From: an uncultured Prevotella sp.
Lineage (GTDB): Bacteria; Bacteroidota; Bacteroidia; Bacteroidales; Bacteroidaceae
Direction: 5' to 3'
Assembly (NCBI GenBank): GCA_900318395.1
Contig: ONKL01000011.1
Coordinates: 1 to 61,031 of the forward strand
DNA: 61,031 nucleotides
Shown here piece by piece: positions 43,644 through 53,602 of the stretch. The notes below the pieces were generated by a model. That model made no database searches, was not told the DNA's origin, and saw only the letters and a list, made by a program, of their open reading frames with translations. Numbering within the stretch: the first letter of the stretch is position 1; every line of letters begins with the position of its first letter. A program made the position numbers and the translations under genes.

Positions 43644-44057
43644 TTATCTGCAAATAAAAGTTGTATCGTCAATTGTCATTTTCTCAGCACCGATGGCCAA
43701 CTTCAGGAGTCGGCGGCGAGAACTGTCTATATCATAAATTTCAGCGAGAGAGAAACACTTTGCATCTTCAAAAAAGATGGTCTGCGTATCAAGTTCTTCA
43801 AATTTCTTCTCAACAGCCAGACTAATGACTATCCTACCATTCTGTACACCCTGACTATTAAACCACTCAAAGAGACTCAGGTCGTTCTTACCTGGTGCCA
43901 CAACAACAACCTCAAGACGTTCGCAGCGGGCAGCGCCCTCGGGGCGGAACTCATTATAAGGTCTGTCAAATACGAAACGACAATCTGACACCAAATACTG
44001 CTTTGAGTAGCGCTTGATGTTGTTGTCGCCAAATTCTAAAACTGCTGTTAATGCCAT
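43644..44057 (-). CDS. TssD/Hcp-fold protein next to VgrG (A type), module 2
   Basis: 137 residues, first gene of the second module. It opens with LTAVLEFGDNNIKRYSKQYL and contains RCERLEVVVVAPGKNDLSLF, EWFNSQGVQNGRIVISL, a close match to the A-type protein of module 1 and to TssD family proteins generally. A Bacteroidetes -7 box lies 35 bp upstream, so the module has its own promoter. Confidence 0.75.
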   Translation of the reverse strand: MALTAVLEFGDNNIKRYSKQYLVSDCRFVFDRPYNEFRPEGAARCERLEVVVVAPGKNDLSLFEWFNSQGVQNGRIVISLAVEKKFEELDTQTIFFEDAKCFSLAEIYDIDSSRRRLLKLAIGAEKMTIDDTTFICR

Positions 44058-44091
44058 AATTATTTTGATTTTTTAATTTTAATTTCTGGTG

Positions 44092-44123
44092 CAAAGATAC
44101 ATCATAAGTTAGCTTTATGCAAG
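44092..44123 (-). promoter_or_regulatory. promoter of the second VgrG module
   Basis: Minus strand: CTTG (44123-44120), a 20-bp spacer and TATCTTTG (44099-44092). The -7 box is perfect and the -33 box has one change. Same -7 sequence as the main T6SS promoter, allowing common control. Confidence 0.7.
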
Positions 44124-44194
44124 TCTTCTTCAGTTTTTTGCCTCTTGTAGTTGCGACAGGGACGACATATCGCGACAGAAACCGTTCAAGCCCC

Positions 44195-45739
44195 TTAATT
44201 CTGTCGTGCCTCAAAGGTCTGACTGATATTCTGCTCGCGATGACAGACACGCACCTCGATGCCGAATTTATCATGAATATGCTCCGCCAGATGCTGGGCA
44301 GAATAGACGCTGCGATGCTGGCCTCCAGTACAGCCAAAGCAGAACATCAGGGAGGTAAAACCACGCTGGATGTATCTGCGCACATGAGCATCGGCCAGCT
44401 TGTATACCGAGTCCAGGAACGTCAGGATTTCTCCGTCATCCTCTAAGAATCGGATAACTGGCTCGTCGAGACCCGTCAACTTTTTATAAGGTTCGTAACG
44501 ACCAGGATTATGCGTGGATCGGCAGTCGAACACGTAACCACCGCCATTGCCGCTTTCGTCCTCAGGTATGCCTTTGGTATAGGAAAAACTGAACACGCGC
44601 ACGACAAGTGGACCCTGGGCGTCATATTTTGAGAAGGTAGCCGGACCATCCTGCGGATGCGCCTTATAGGGGTTCAAGTCGGTAATCTTATAGCCATCGG
44701 CACGACTGGCGATGGTCTCAATCTGCTGGAACTGGGGAAGTTCTGTCAGACGGCGCAACACATCCATCAGATATGGATAATGGAACGAGGTGCCTAACAA
44801 CTCCCGCAAATTCTGGATAGCAGGCGGTATACTCTCGATGAAATGCTTCTTCTGCTCAAAATAGCCTCGGAAGCCGTAAGCGCCCAGAACTTGAAGCGTG
44901 CGGAAGAGCACGAACAGCGACAAGCGGTTGGCGAAATGTCGCGACGGCGGCACTTCTGTATAATTCTTCAGCGAGTTATAATATTCATAGACGAGTTCAC
45001 GGCGCAACTTATGCGGATACCTGGCAGAGGCTTGCCACAGAAATGAGGCTAAGTCATAATAATAGGGACCCTTTCGCCCACCCTGATAGTCTATAAAGCA
45101 AGGATTCCCATCATGATCGAGCATGATGTTACGGGCTTGGAAATCGCGGTAAAGGAAACAGTCACCCACCGCGTATGAGTCGTTCGTCAGATCCTTGGCT
45201 AAGAGTCTGAAGTCGGCTTCAAGTTTCAACTCATGGAAATCGAGCTCAGTAGCCTTCAGGAAACAATATTTGAAATAGTTCAGATCAAAGAGCACACTGT
45301 CGGCATCAAATTCTGCCTGAGGGTAGCAGTTGGAGAAGTCGAGTCCACGCGCACCACGCATCTGGATGTTCGGCAATTCTCGGATAGCACGTTTCAAGAG
45401 TTCCTGTTCCTTCAATGTATACCGACCGCCAGCTTCACGACCGCCTCTAATGGCGTCGAAGAGGGATGTACTTCCAAGATCGGTCTGGATATAACGCAGT
45501 TCATCAGGGCTGGCTGCCAGTATCTTTGGCACTGGAAGTTTGCGCTTGGTGAAGTGTTCTGTCAGATAGATGAAAGCATGATCTTCGTCACGACTTGTAC
45601 CAATCACACCAATGACGGTCTTACCATCCTGATCTGTCAAGCGGAAATAGGTGCGGTTGCTGCCTGCACCCGAAAGTTGCTGAATATTGGCGGGTTCAGC
45701 TCCTTTCCACTCTTTATATAGTTCTAGGAGTTTATCCAT
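44195..45739 (-). CDS. AmgK-like sugar kinase fused to a RapZ-like C-terminal domain
   Basis: 514 residues. The N-terminal part is an aminoglycoside-phosphotransferase-fold kinase (SGAGSNRTYFRL, catalytic FLYRDFQARNIM, metal-binding FIDYQ), the family of AmgK, which phosphorylates MurNAc at the anomeric position. The C-terminal 140 residues match the RapZ C-terminal domain (NPGRYEPYKKLTGLD, FGCTGGQHRSVYSAQHLAEH, VCHREQN), known in E. coli for sensing glucosamine 6-phosphate through a small RNA pathway. The MurU-like gene that should follow lies past the inserted VgrG module. Cytoplasmic. Confidence 0.88.
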   Translation of the reverse strand: MDKLLELYKEWKGAEPANIQQLSGAGSNRTYFRLTDQDGKTVIGVIGTSRDEDHAFIYLTEHFTKRKLPVPKILAASPDELRYIQTDLGSTSLFDAIRGGREAGGRYTLKEQELLKRAIRELPNIQMRGARGLDFSNCYPQAEFDADSVLFDLNYFKYCFLKATELDFHELKLEADFRLLAKDLTNDSYAVGDCFLYRDFQARNIMLDHDGNPCFIDYQGGRKGPYYYDLASFLWQASARYPHKLRRELVYEYYNSLKNYTEVPPSRHFANRLSLFVLFRTLQVLGAYGFRGYFEQKKHFIESIPPAIQNLRELLGTSFHYPYLMDVLRRLTELPQFQQIETIASRADGYKITDLNPYKAHPQDGPATFSKYDAQGPLVVRVFSFSYTKGIPEDESGNGGGYVFDCRSTHNPGRYEPYKKLTGLDEPVIRFLEDDGEILTFLDSVYKLADAHVRRYIQRGFTSLMFCFGCTGGQHRSVYSAQHLAEHIHDKFGIEVRVCHREQNISQTFEARQN

Positions 45740-45747
45740 AACGCTTG

Positions 45748-45755
45748 CAAAGATA
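45748..45755 (-). promoter_or_regulatory. candidate -7 box of the AmgK/RapZ gene
   Basis: Minus strand TATCTTTG, 8 bp before the ATG at 45739. This is so close that the mRNA would be leaderless or nearly so. No clear -33 box. Confidence 0.5.
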
Positions 45756-45870
45756 CAAATTATTTGGATATTTATTTCATTCTAACCCATATTTTTTTTC
45801 ATCTTCAATAAATATTCACAATTATTACAGCATAACAGCCTCCAAGCGATAGAAACAAGGATAATAGGTA

Positions 45871-46006
45871 CAAAAAAACCGAGTGTCTCACGACAATCGG
45901 TTCAAAAAACAAACTACTTAAAAACTAATCTACTAAAACAAATCAAAAAAATATCTTTTACTCAAAAGTTTCTTGTACTATGTTGCCGGAACAGAAGATT
46001 TTTCCG
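45871..46006 (-). ncRNA. candidate small RNA, about 130 nt, with its own promoter and terminator
   Basis: A full promoter (46044-46013, minus) is followed after about 100 nt of A/T-rich sequence by a terminator-like hairpin. ACCGA (45878-45882) pairs with TCGGT (45897-45901), with an inner TGTC/GACA pairing and a 7-base T-run on the minus strand. The start near 46006 is estimated from the -7 box. No credible reading frame lies inside. It could be a small RNA or an attenuated leader of the AmgK/RapZ gene; RapZ-type proteins bind RNA in E. coli, which makes the position notable. Confidence 0.5.
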
Positions 46007-46012
46007 ACGGTG

Positions 46013-46044
46013 CAAAGGTATAGCTAATTTATGGATGGCGCAAA
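46013..46044 (-). promoter_or_regulatory. strong Bacteroidetes promoter upstream of the candidate small RNA
   Basis: Minus strand TTTG (46044-46041), 20 bp, TACCTTTG (46020-46013). It reads away from groEL, whose terminator lies at 46091-46117, so it is an independent start. Confidence 0.8.
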
Positions 46045-46090
46045 CATTTTTATAAAAAAATAACATGTGTGCGCACAAAATAGCATAAAA

Positions 46091-46117
46091 AAGGGATGGA
46101 TTCAGCATCCATCCCTT
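46091..46117 (-). terminator. groESL terminator
   Basis: AAGGGATGGAT (46091-46101) and ATCCATCCCTT (46107-46117) form a perfect 11-bp stem with a TCAGC loop, followed by a T-run on the minus strand. Confidence 0.92.
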
Positions 46118-46180
46118 GAATTTGTTAAGTTCGCTTAGCAAAATTATATTAATTCTGCATGTAATTATAACACTCTGACA

Positions 46181-47818
<1,638 letters not shown>

Positions 47819-47892
47819 TCAAAATTAAAAAAATTAATAATTTAACAATGTAACAATTGATTATTTACATTATATCATTTTTACATTTGCGA

Positions 47893-48165
47893 TTATTTTT
47901 CAATAACCGCCAAGACGTCGCTCTGGCGCATCATCAGATATTTGGTGCCTTCGAACTCGAGCTCTGTGCCACTATACTTGCCATAGAGCACTTCATCACC
48001 CTCTTTCAGGATCATCTGCTCGTCTTTTGTACCCTGGCCTACAGCTTTGATGGTGCCATGAAGGGGTTTCTCCTTGGCAGTGTCAGGAATGATAATACCG
48101 CCGATCTTTTCTTCTGCAGGTGCTGGCAATACCAACACGCGGTCTGCTAATGGTTTGATGTTCAT
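47893..48165 (-). CDS. groES: co-chaperonin GroES
   Basis: 90 residues. Seven-subunit lid of GroEL. Begins [20 protein letters not shown], has the mobile loop [17 protein letters not shown] and the [19 protein letters not shown] strand region. First gene of the groESL pair. The region upstream to 48,300 is A/T-rich with one hairpin and shows no clear TAnnTTTG box. Confidence 0.98.
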   Translation of the reverse strand: MNIKPLADRVLVLPAPAEEKIGGIIIPDTAKEKPLHGTIKAVGQGTKDEQMILKEGDEVLYGKYSGTELEFEGTKYLMMRQSDVLAVIEK

Positions 48166-48225
48166 AATTTTTAATGTTTTAATATTTAATGTTTAATCTT
48201 TAATCATACACCTTATTATATAAGG

Positions 48226-48254
48226 GCGAAACGATTCTATGAACCGTCTCGCCA
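48226..48254 (-). terminator. hairpin between the GH28 gene and groES
   Basis: GGCGA...ACG pairs with CGT...TCGCC with single mismatches, and the minus strand continues TTATATAA. Probably ends the GH28 transcript. A role as a leader structure for groES is possible because no separate promoter was found. Confidence 0.5.
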
Positions 48255-48300
48255 TATACTCAGCCAAAAGTGTGCCAACCCTTACGGGTGTGACAACTTG

Positions 48301-49650
48301 TCAGCGACTTGTGCCATTAATCACCACATTCTTCACTGTCGTACGCTCAATCACACCAGCATCAAAAGCATTTGCCTCGTCAGTCACATCAATATTCTCG
48401 AAGAAGAAATCTGTCAGCTTATACTTGTCTGACGTACCAACATCAAAGAAGTTTTTTGTCTTCATCTGGATATTCTTCATATAGATGTTGTTACATTGCG
48501 ACAGGGGCATATCCTCACGATCCTCAGGCTTGAAGAACTGTGTCCAGGGACGTACAACGAGGAACGAGCCGCACTGGCCTTTGATGTCCTCCACACTCAC
48601 ATATTCATAGTGCTGGGGGGTATCGGGGCGCATCTTCAACCAGAGCACACGGGTGGCAGCCTTCACATCGATACGGCGCAATATCACATTACGGTCATCG
48701 AGACTCTCCGAACCGAGTGTCAGGCAGCCGTGCACCTTGCCATACGTACAGTCTTCTATGATGATATTCCGGCATGGGCCGTTGTTCTCATCCTTATCTG
48801 CCCAGGTGCCTTTACCGCCCTTCAGCACCACTGCGTCGTCGTTCACATGCATATAACAGCCATGAATCAGTACATTCTTACAGACATCGATATCAATGGC
48901 ATCCGTACTGGGGCCGCCACGGCGAGGATCTACAGGTGTCACATTCTCCGTAGGCGCAAAGATGAAGCATCCCAGATAGCGCACATTCTCACAACGGTAA
49001 AGATGATTAGTCCAGAAAGGCGAGTTGATGATCTTCACATCCTGAACCGTCACATCCTTACTATTAGAGATGTACACATTACGCGGGCGCATAGCCTCCA
49101 TATTCGTACACTGGGGATTATACTTACGGCGGATCCAGAACTCTTCCCAATATTTCTGTCCGTTACCATTGATCGTTCCGGGACCCGTAATGGTAAAACC
49201 GTCCACACCGTCAGCATTTACCAGAGCAGCGAAATAGTTGAGCGTCTGTCCTTCCATACGGGTCTTGACAATCTTGAAATCGCGGATGCGGTCAGAGCCT
49301 TTCAGCTCGCCCCCCTCTTCTATCAGGAGATGGGTCTTGGGCTTGAAAAAGAGCGAACCGCTGAGGAAAGTACCACGCGGAATCACGATGACGCCCCCAC
49401 CCTCTTGGGCACAGAGGTCTATCACAGCCTGCAGTTCCTTAGTCTGAACACCGTCAGACCAACGGTCCACACCGTAATCGGTCACCACATACCGCTTCAG
49501 CCCTGAGAGGTCGACACGAGAGGTATCTGAAAACCAAGCAGATATCTCTGTGCCGTCAGGCCACAATTCCACACTCTTCACCTTCTTCTTACCCATGGCA
49601 CTCATGGCTATGACCAACATCAGGGCCATCAAAACAATCCGATTCTTCAT
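48301..49650 (-). CDS. secreted glycoside hydrolase family 28 (polygalacturonase-like)
   Basis: 449 residues with signal peptide (IVLMALMLVIAMSAMG). Parallel beta-helix enzyme acting on pectin-type galacturonans. GH28 motifs: STDAIDIDVCKN (first catalytic Asp), VNDDAVVLKGG (paired Asp), VHGCLTLGSES (in place of GHG) and the LWLKMRP strand (in place of RIK). The last two are altered as in many Bacteroidetes GH28 members with unusual substrates. Periplasmic or surface-located. Monocistronic between its own promoter and the hairpin above. Confidence 0.9.
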   Translation of the reverse strand: MKNRIVLMALMLVIAMSAMGKKKVKSVELWPDGTEISAWFSDTSRVDLSGLKRYVVTDYGVDRWSDGVQTKELQAVIDLCAQEGGGVIVIPRGTFLSGSLFFKPKTHLLIEEGGELKGSDRIRDFKIVKTRMEGQTLNYFAALVNADGVDGFTITGPGTINGNGQKYWEEFWIRRKYNPQCTNMEAMRPRNVYISNSKDVTVQDVKIINSPFWTNHLYRCENVRYLGCFIFAPTENVTPVDPRRGGPSTDAIDIDVCKNVLIHGCYMHVNDDAVVLKGGKGTWADKDENNGPCRNIIIEDCTYGKVHGCLTLGSESLDDRNVILRRIDVKAATRVLWLKMRPDTPQHYEYVSVEDIKGQCGSFLVVRPWTQFFKPEDREDMPLSQCNNIYMKNIQMKTKNFFDVGTSDKYKLTDFFFENIDVTDEANAFDAGVIERTTVKNVVINGTSR

Positions 49651-49684
49651 TGTCTTTGTATTTTAGTTTATTAGTTTGTGACTG

Positions 49685-49716
49685 CAAAGTTACGAAAAAA
49701 TCCTTAAAACACCAAA
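49685..49716 (-). promoter_or_regulatory. promoter of the GH28 gene
   Basis: Minus strand TTTG (49716-49713), 20 bp, TAACTTTG (49692-49685), 34 bp before the ATG. Confidence 0.8.
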
Positions 49717-49755
49717 TTTTTCACCTTTAACTTTTCACTTTTCACTTTTTTATTG

Positions 49756-49763
49756 TACCTTTG
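49756..49763 (+). promoter_or_regulatory. sppA promoter, -7 box
   Basis: TACCTTTG, about 31 bp before the ATG at 49795. It lies inside a longer open frame from 49753, which argues against that upstream start. No clear -33 box. Confidence 0.6.
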
Positions 49764-49794
49764 CAATCAGTTACGTAACACTATACTTATAATT

Positions 49795-51603
49795 ATGAAG
49801 CAATTCTTCAAAATGACACTTGCCACCATCTGTGGTATCGTGATTTTTACACTGATAATGGGATTCTTCCTCGTTATCTCAGTCGTTGGTATGATAGCTA
49901 GCGATTCAGCTTCTACCAAGGTTAAGGACAACTCCGTCTTCGTCGTTAAGCTTGATGGAGCCATCTCCGAGCGCTCAGAAGGCAGCTCAGTCTACAGTGA
50001 GCTCATGAATATGGGCGACATGGGTTCCGTCGGCCTCGACGACATGATTGCCAGCATTCGCAAAGCCAAGGACAATGAGAACATCAAAGGTATCTACCTC
50101 GAAGGTGGATCGATGTCCTTCGATGCACCTGCTACAGCCCAGCAGCTGCGCGATGCCCTGAAAGACTTCAAGAAAAGCGGCAAGTGGATCCTCGCCTACG
50201 CCGACGACTATTACCAGGCATCTTACTATGTTGCCAGTGTAGCCGACAGTATCTATCTGAATGGCGAAGGAAAAATCGACTTCAAGGGTCTTGGTGGCAA
50301 AGGTGAGTACATGAAGGGACTATACGACAAACTCGGCGTCAAATATCTCGTTGCCAAAGTGGGCAAATACAAGAGCTACGTAGAGCGTAACACCTTGACA
50401 GGCATGAGCGACTACGACCGCGAACAGCGTTCAGCCTATCTCAACGGCATCTGGAACTACTGGCTGAAAGAGATCAGCGAGAGCCGTAAGGTGAAGGCAG
50501 AAGACCTGAACCAGTTGGCCAACGACAGCATCATGTTTTTTGCCAAGACCGACGATTATCTGAAGTCCAAACTCGTCGACAATATCCTGTTTCCCGAGGA
50601 AATCAAGGCTAAGATCAAGCATCGCCTGAATATCGGTAAGGATGACGACATCAACCAGCTGACACTCTCCGACATGATCAATGTGAAGTCGAAGAAGTCA
50701 GAAGAGGGCGACAAAATTGCCATCTACTATGCCTACGGCAGCATCGTCGATGCTGCAGCCTACAATGTAATCGACGACCCGGAGCATTGCATCGTGGGCA
50801 AGAGCACCGCAGAAGACCTGCGCAAACTGGCGGATGACGACGACATCAAGGCCGTCGTGTTCCGTGTCAACTCCGGTGGCGGCAGCGCAGTTGCCTCCGA
50901 GCAGATACGTCATGCCATCAAGCTGCTGAAGGCCAAGAAGCCCGTAGTAGTATCTATGGGAGGTATGGCAGCATCGGGAGGCTATTGGATCAGTTCGCCA
51001 GCCAACTACATCTTCGCCGAGCCGACCACTGTTACTGGCAGCATCGGTATCTTCGGACTCATTCCTAACCTCAGCGGACTGGTAACCGATAAGCTAGGCG
51101 TGACCTTCGACGGTGTGACAACCAATAAGTTTACAGACTATCAGACCGACCTGATTCTTGGTAAGAATACCGATGACGTGATGAAGCACTTACAGACTAA
51201 TATCGATGCTGGCTATCAGTCATTCCTCGATATCGTATCTGAGGGTCGTGGCATGAAGCCCGCACAAGTCGATTCCATCGCGCAGGGTCGTGTATGGCTC
51301 GCTACCGATGCCCTCAATATCAAGCTCGTGGATAAGCTGGGCAGTCTTGACGACGCTATCAAAAAGGCAGCAGAACTGGCTAAGCTGAAGGAATACCACA
51401 CCACAGCCTATCCTGGCAAGAGCAGTTGGCTCGACCAGCTCATGGCCAACGAGAATAAAGGCTCTTATCTTGATAGCAAGCTTCAGGCAGAGATCAAAGC
51501 TCTCCTTGGCGATCTGTATGAGCCTCTGATGCAGTTCCGCCAAACCATCAAGGATGGCAGCACCATCCAGGCTCGTATGCTCGATGATATCCGCATAAAA
51601 TAG
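49795..51603 (+). CDS. sppA: signal peptide peptidase SppA (67K type, S49 family)
   Basis: 602 residues from MKQFFKMTLATICG; the upstream in-frame methionine is not used because the promoter overlaps it. SppA degrades cleaved signal peptides at the inner membrane. One N-terminal TM (ATICGIVIFTLIMGFFLVIS) is followed by tandem S49 domains. The Lys region is KYKSYVERNTLTG in the first half and the nucleophile Ser lies in GGMAASGGYWISSPA in the second. First gene of the sppA-lpxK-pnp-thiL series. Confidence 0.94.
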   Translation: MKQFFKMTLATICGIVIFTLIMGFFLVISVVGMIASDSASTKVKDNSVFVVKLDGAISERSEGSSVYSELMNMGDMGSVGLDDMIASIRKAKDNENIKGIYLEGGSMSFDAPATAQQLRDALKDFKKSGKWILAYADDYYQASYYVASVADSIYLNGEGKIDFKGLGGKGEYMKGLYDKLGVKYLVAKVGKYKSYVERNTLTGMSDYDREQRSAYLNGIWNYWLKEISESRKVKAEDLNQLANDSIMFFAKTDDYLKSKLVDNILFPEEIKAKIKHRLNIGKDDDINQLTLSDMINVKSKKSEEGDKIAIYYAYGSIVDAAAYNVIDDPEHCIVGKSTAEDLRKLADDDDIKAVVFRVNSGGGSAVASEQIRHAIKLLKAKKPVVVSMGGMAASGGYWISSPANYIFAEPTTVTGSIGIFGLIPNLSGLVTDKLGVTFDGVTTNKFTDYQTDLILGKNTDDVMKHLQTNIDAGYQSFLDIVSEGRGMKPAQVDSIAQGRVWLATDALNIKLVDKLGSLDDAIKKAAELAKLKEYHTTAYPGKSSWLDQLMANENKGSYLDSKLQAEIKALLGDLYEPLMQFRQTIKDGSTIQARMLDDIRIK

Positions 51604-51624
51604 TTTAGAGGTCAGAGGTGAGAG

Positions 51625-52857
51625 ATGGAAGGCGACTTCATCAATATCAATAAGAGTCTGCTGCCGCTCAGTTGGTTTTACGGCTTAGGCGTTGGTCTCA
51701 GAAACTTGCTATTCGAGATGGGAGTCCTGAAGAGCCACTCCTTCAGTGTGCCTGTCATCTCCGTAGGAAACATCACTGTAGGCGGCACAGGCAAGACGCC
51801 TCACGTGGAATATCTCATCCGCCTGCTGAAGGATTACATGAACGTAGCCGTCCTCAGCCGCGGTTATAAGCGCAAGAGTCACGGTTTCGTACTGGCCAAT
51901 AAGGACACTACGATGTGGGACATCGGCGACGAACCCTATCAGATGCTTAAGAAGTTTCCCGACATCACGATGGCTGTCGACGGTAATCGCATACGCGGTA
52001 TCCAGAAGCTCATCGATGGCGAGGCAGGCAAGGAGATCGACGTCATCCTCCTCGATGATGCCTTCCAGCACCGTTACGTCAAGCCTGGCATCAACATTCT
52101 GCTCGTGGACTATCACCGCCTTATCATCTACGACGAGTTGCTGCCCGCTGGTCGTCTGCGCGAGCCAGTAAAGAGCAAGGACCGTGCTGATATCGTCATC
52201 ATTACCAAGTGTCCGAAGGACATGAAGCCGATGGAGTTCCGCGTCCTTACAAAAGCCTTGAAACTCTACCCTTACCAGCACCTGTTCTTCTCTACCCACG
52301 AGTATGACTCGCCGAAGCCCGTCTTCCCCGAACTGGCCAGCCACGAGCCGCTTCAGTCTCTGGGGATACTCGACTCCATGGGAGTACTTGAGTCGCTCGA
52401 TCCCATGAGTCCCATAGTCGGGAAGAATATCCTGCTTCTCACGGGCATCGCCTCGCCCGAACAGATGGAGCACGACCTCACGGCCATCTCACCCAAGAGT
52501 ATCACCATGCTGACATTCGGTGATCACCACGCCTTCAAGCAGAAGGACATCCGTCGCATCAACGAGGCCTTCAGCGCCCTCCCCTCGCCAAAACTTATCA
52601 TCACCACAGAGAAAGATGCCACTCGCTTAGAAGCCATTGAGGGACTGAGCGACGAGGTGAAGAGTCATCTGTTCATACTGCCCATCCACATGACCATCAT
52701 GCAGGGCCAGCAAGAAGATTTTAACCAACAAATCACGAAATATGTACAAAAAAATTCAAGACACAGCATCCTGGCTAAAGGCAAGAATGACTACAAGCCC
52801 AAAGACAGCAATCGTTCTGGGGACAGGCCTCGGACAATTAGCTTCAGAGATAACTGA
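51625..52857 (+). CDS. lpxK: tetraacyldisaccharide 4'-kinase LpxK
   Basis: 410 residues. Phosphorylates the lipid A disaccharide at the inner membrane. N-terminal hydrophobic anchor (LLPLSWFYGLGVGLRNLLF), Walker A GGTGKTP (53-59), DDAFQHRYV and LPAGRLREP are all LpxK hallmarks. The last 38 codons overlap the pnp reading frame in another frame, and both frames look genuine. Confidence 0.95.
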   Translation: MEGDFININKSLLPLSWFYGLGVGLRNLLFEMGVLKSHSFSVPVISVGNITVGGTGKTPHVEYLIRLLKDYMNVAVLSRGYKRKSHGFVLANKDTTMWDIGDEPYQMLKKFPDITMAVDGNRIRGIQKLIDGEAGKEIDVILLDDAFQHRYVKPGINILLVDYHRLIIYDELLPAGRLREPVKSKDRADIVIITKCPKDMKPMEFRVLTKALKLYPYQHLFFSTHEYDSPKPVFPELASHEPLQSLGILDSMGVLESLDPMSPIVGKNILLLTGIASPEQMEHDLTAISPKSITMLTFGDHHAFKQKDIRRINEAFSALPSPKLIITTEKDATRLEAIEGLSDEVKSHLFILPIHMTIMQGQQEDFNQQITKYVQKNSRHSILAKGKNDYKPKDSNRSGDRPRTISFRDN

Positions 52858-53569
52858 CATCTACGAATTCCCCTACGAGGAGATACCCAACTTCCCCGTC
52901 TCTACTGTCGTGGGCCACTCCGGTAAACTCATCTTCGGCAAGCTGGGAGGCGTCGATATCATGGCCATGAAGGGCCGCTTCCACTTCTACGAGGGCTACT
53001 CCATGAAGGAGGTCACCTTCCCTGTACGCGTCATGTACGAGTTGGGCATCAAGACCCTCTTTGTTTCCAATGCCGCTGGTGGCATGAACCCCCAGTTCAA
53101 AATCGGCGACCTGATGATTATCACCGACCACATCAACTTCTTCCCTGAGCACCCGCTTCGCGGCAAGAATTTCCCCACAGGCCCTCGCTTCCCCGATATG
53201 CACGAGCCCTACGACCACGACCTCATCAACCTTGCAACCCAGATAGGTAAGGAGAAGAATATCCCTCTACAATATGGCGTCTATGTAGGCGTGCAAGGGC
53301 CGACCTTTGAAACACCCGCAGAATACCGCATGTATCGTGCCTTAGGCGGCGATACCGTAGGTATGTCCACCGTTCCCGAGGTCATCGTGGCTCGTCACTG
53401 TGGCATCCGCACCTTCGGCATCAGCGTCGTCACCGACCTTGGAGGCTTTGATACCCCCGTAGAGGTTAGCCACGAGGAAGTGCAGGAAGCTGCCGACAAA
53501 GCCCAGCCGCTGATGACGGAAATCATGCGCGAAATGATTGTGCGCTCTGAACAAGCCGACAAGCAATAA
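52742..53569 (+). CDS. purine-nucleoside phosphorylase
   Basis: 275 residues. Trimeric-type (PunA/PNP) phosphorylase that cleaves purine nucleosides to base and ribose 1-phosphate. Motifs: VLGTGLGQLA, VVGHSGKLIFGKL, phosphate-site VSNAAGGMNPQF, GVYVGVQGPTFETPAEYRM and GMSTVPEVIVARH. The start MYKKIQDTASWLK is typical of Bacteroidetes members, giving a 116-bp overlap with lpxK. Confidence 0.95.
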   Translation: MYKKIQDTASWLKARMTTSPKTAIVLGTGLGQLASEITDIYEFPYEEIPNFPVSTVVGHSGKLIFGKLGGVDIMAMKGRFHFYEGYSMKEVTFPVRVMYELGIKTLFVSNAAGGMNPQFKIGDLMIITDHINFFPEHPLRGKNFPTGPRFPDMHEPYDHDLINLATQIGKEKNIPLQYGVYVGVQGPTFETPAEYRMYRALGGDTVGMSTVPEVIVARHCGIRTFGISVVTDLGGFDTPVEVSHEEVQEAADKAQPLMTEIMREMIVRSEQADKQ

Positions 53570-53602
53570 AACTCAATTCAATACAGATCACCCTACAAAT
53601 AA

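Noticed and set aside
44130-44168. Micro-frame MSSLSQLQEAKN after the AmgK/RapZ gene
   Set aside because: Only 12 residues and no support; could be chance, although it lies at the module edge.
43966-44337. 123-codon minus-strand frame between the second module and the AmgK/RapZ gene
   Set aside because: Overlaps both genes out of frame, including the conserved RapZ end.
49753-49794. Upstream start of sppA
   Set aside because: The promoter -7 box lies inside this stretch, and the TM anchor is normal from 49795.
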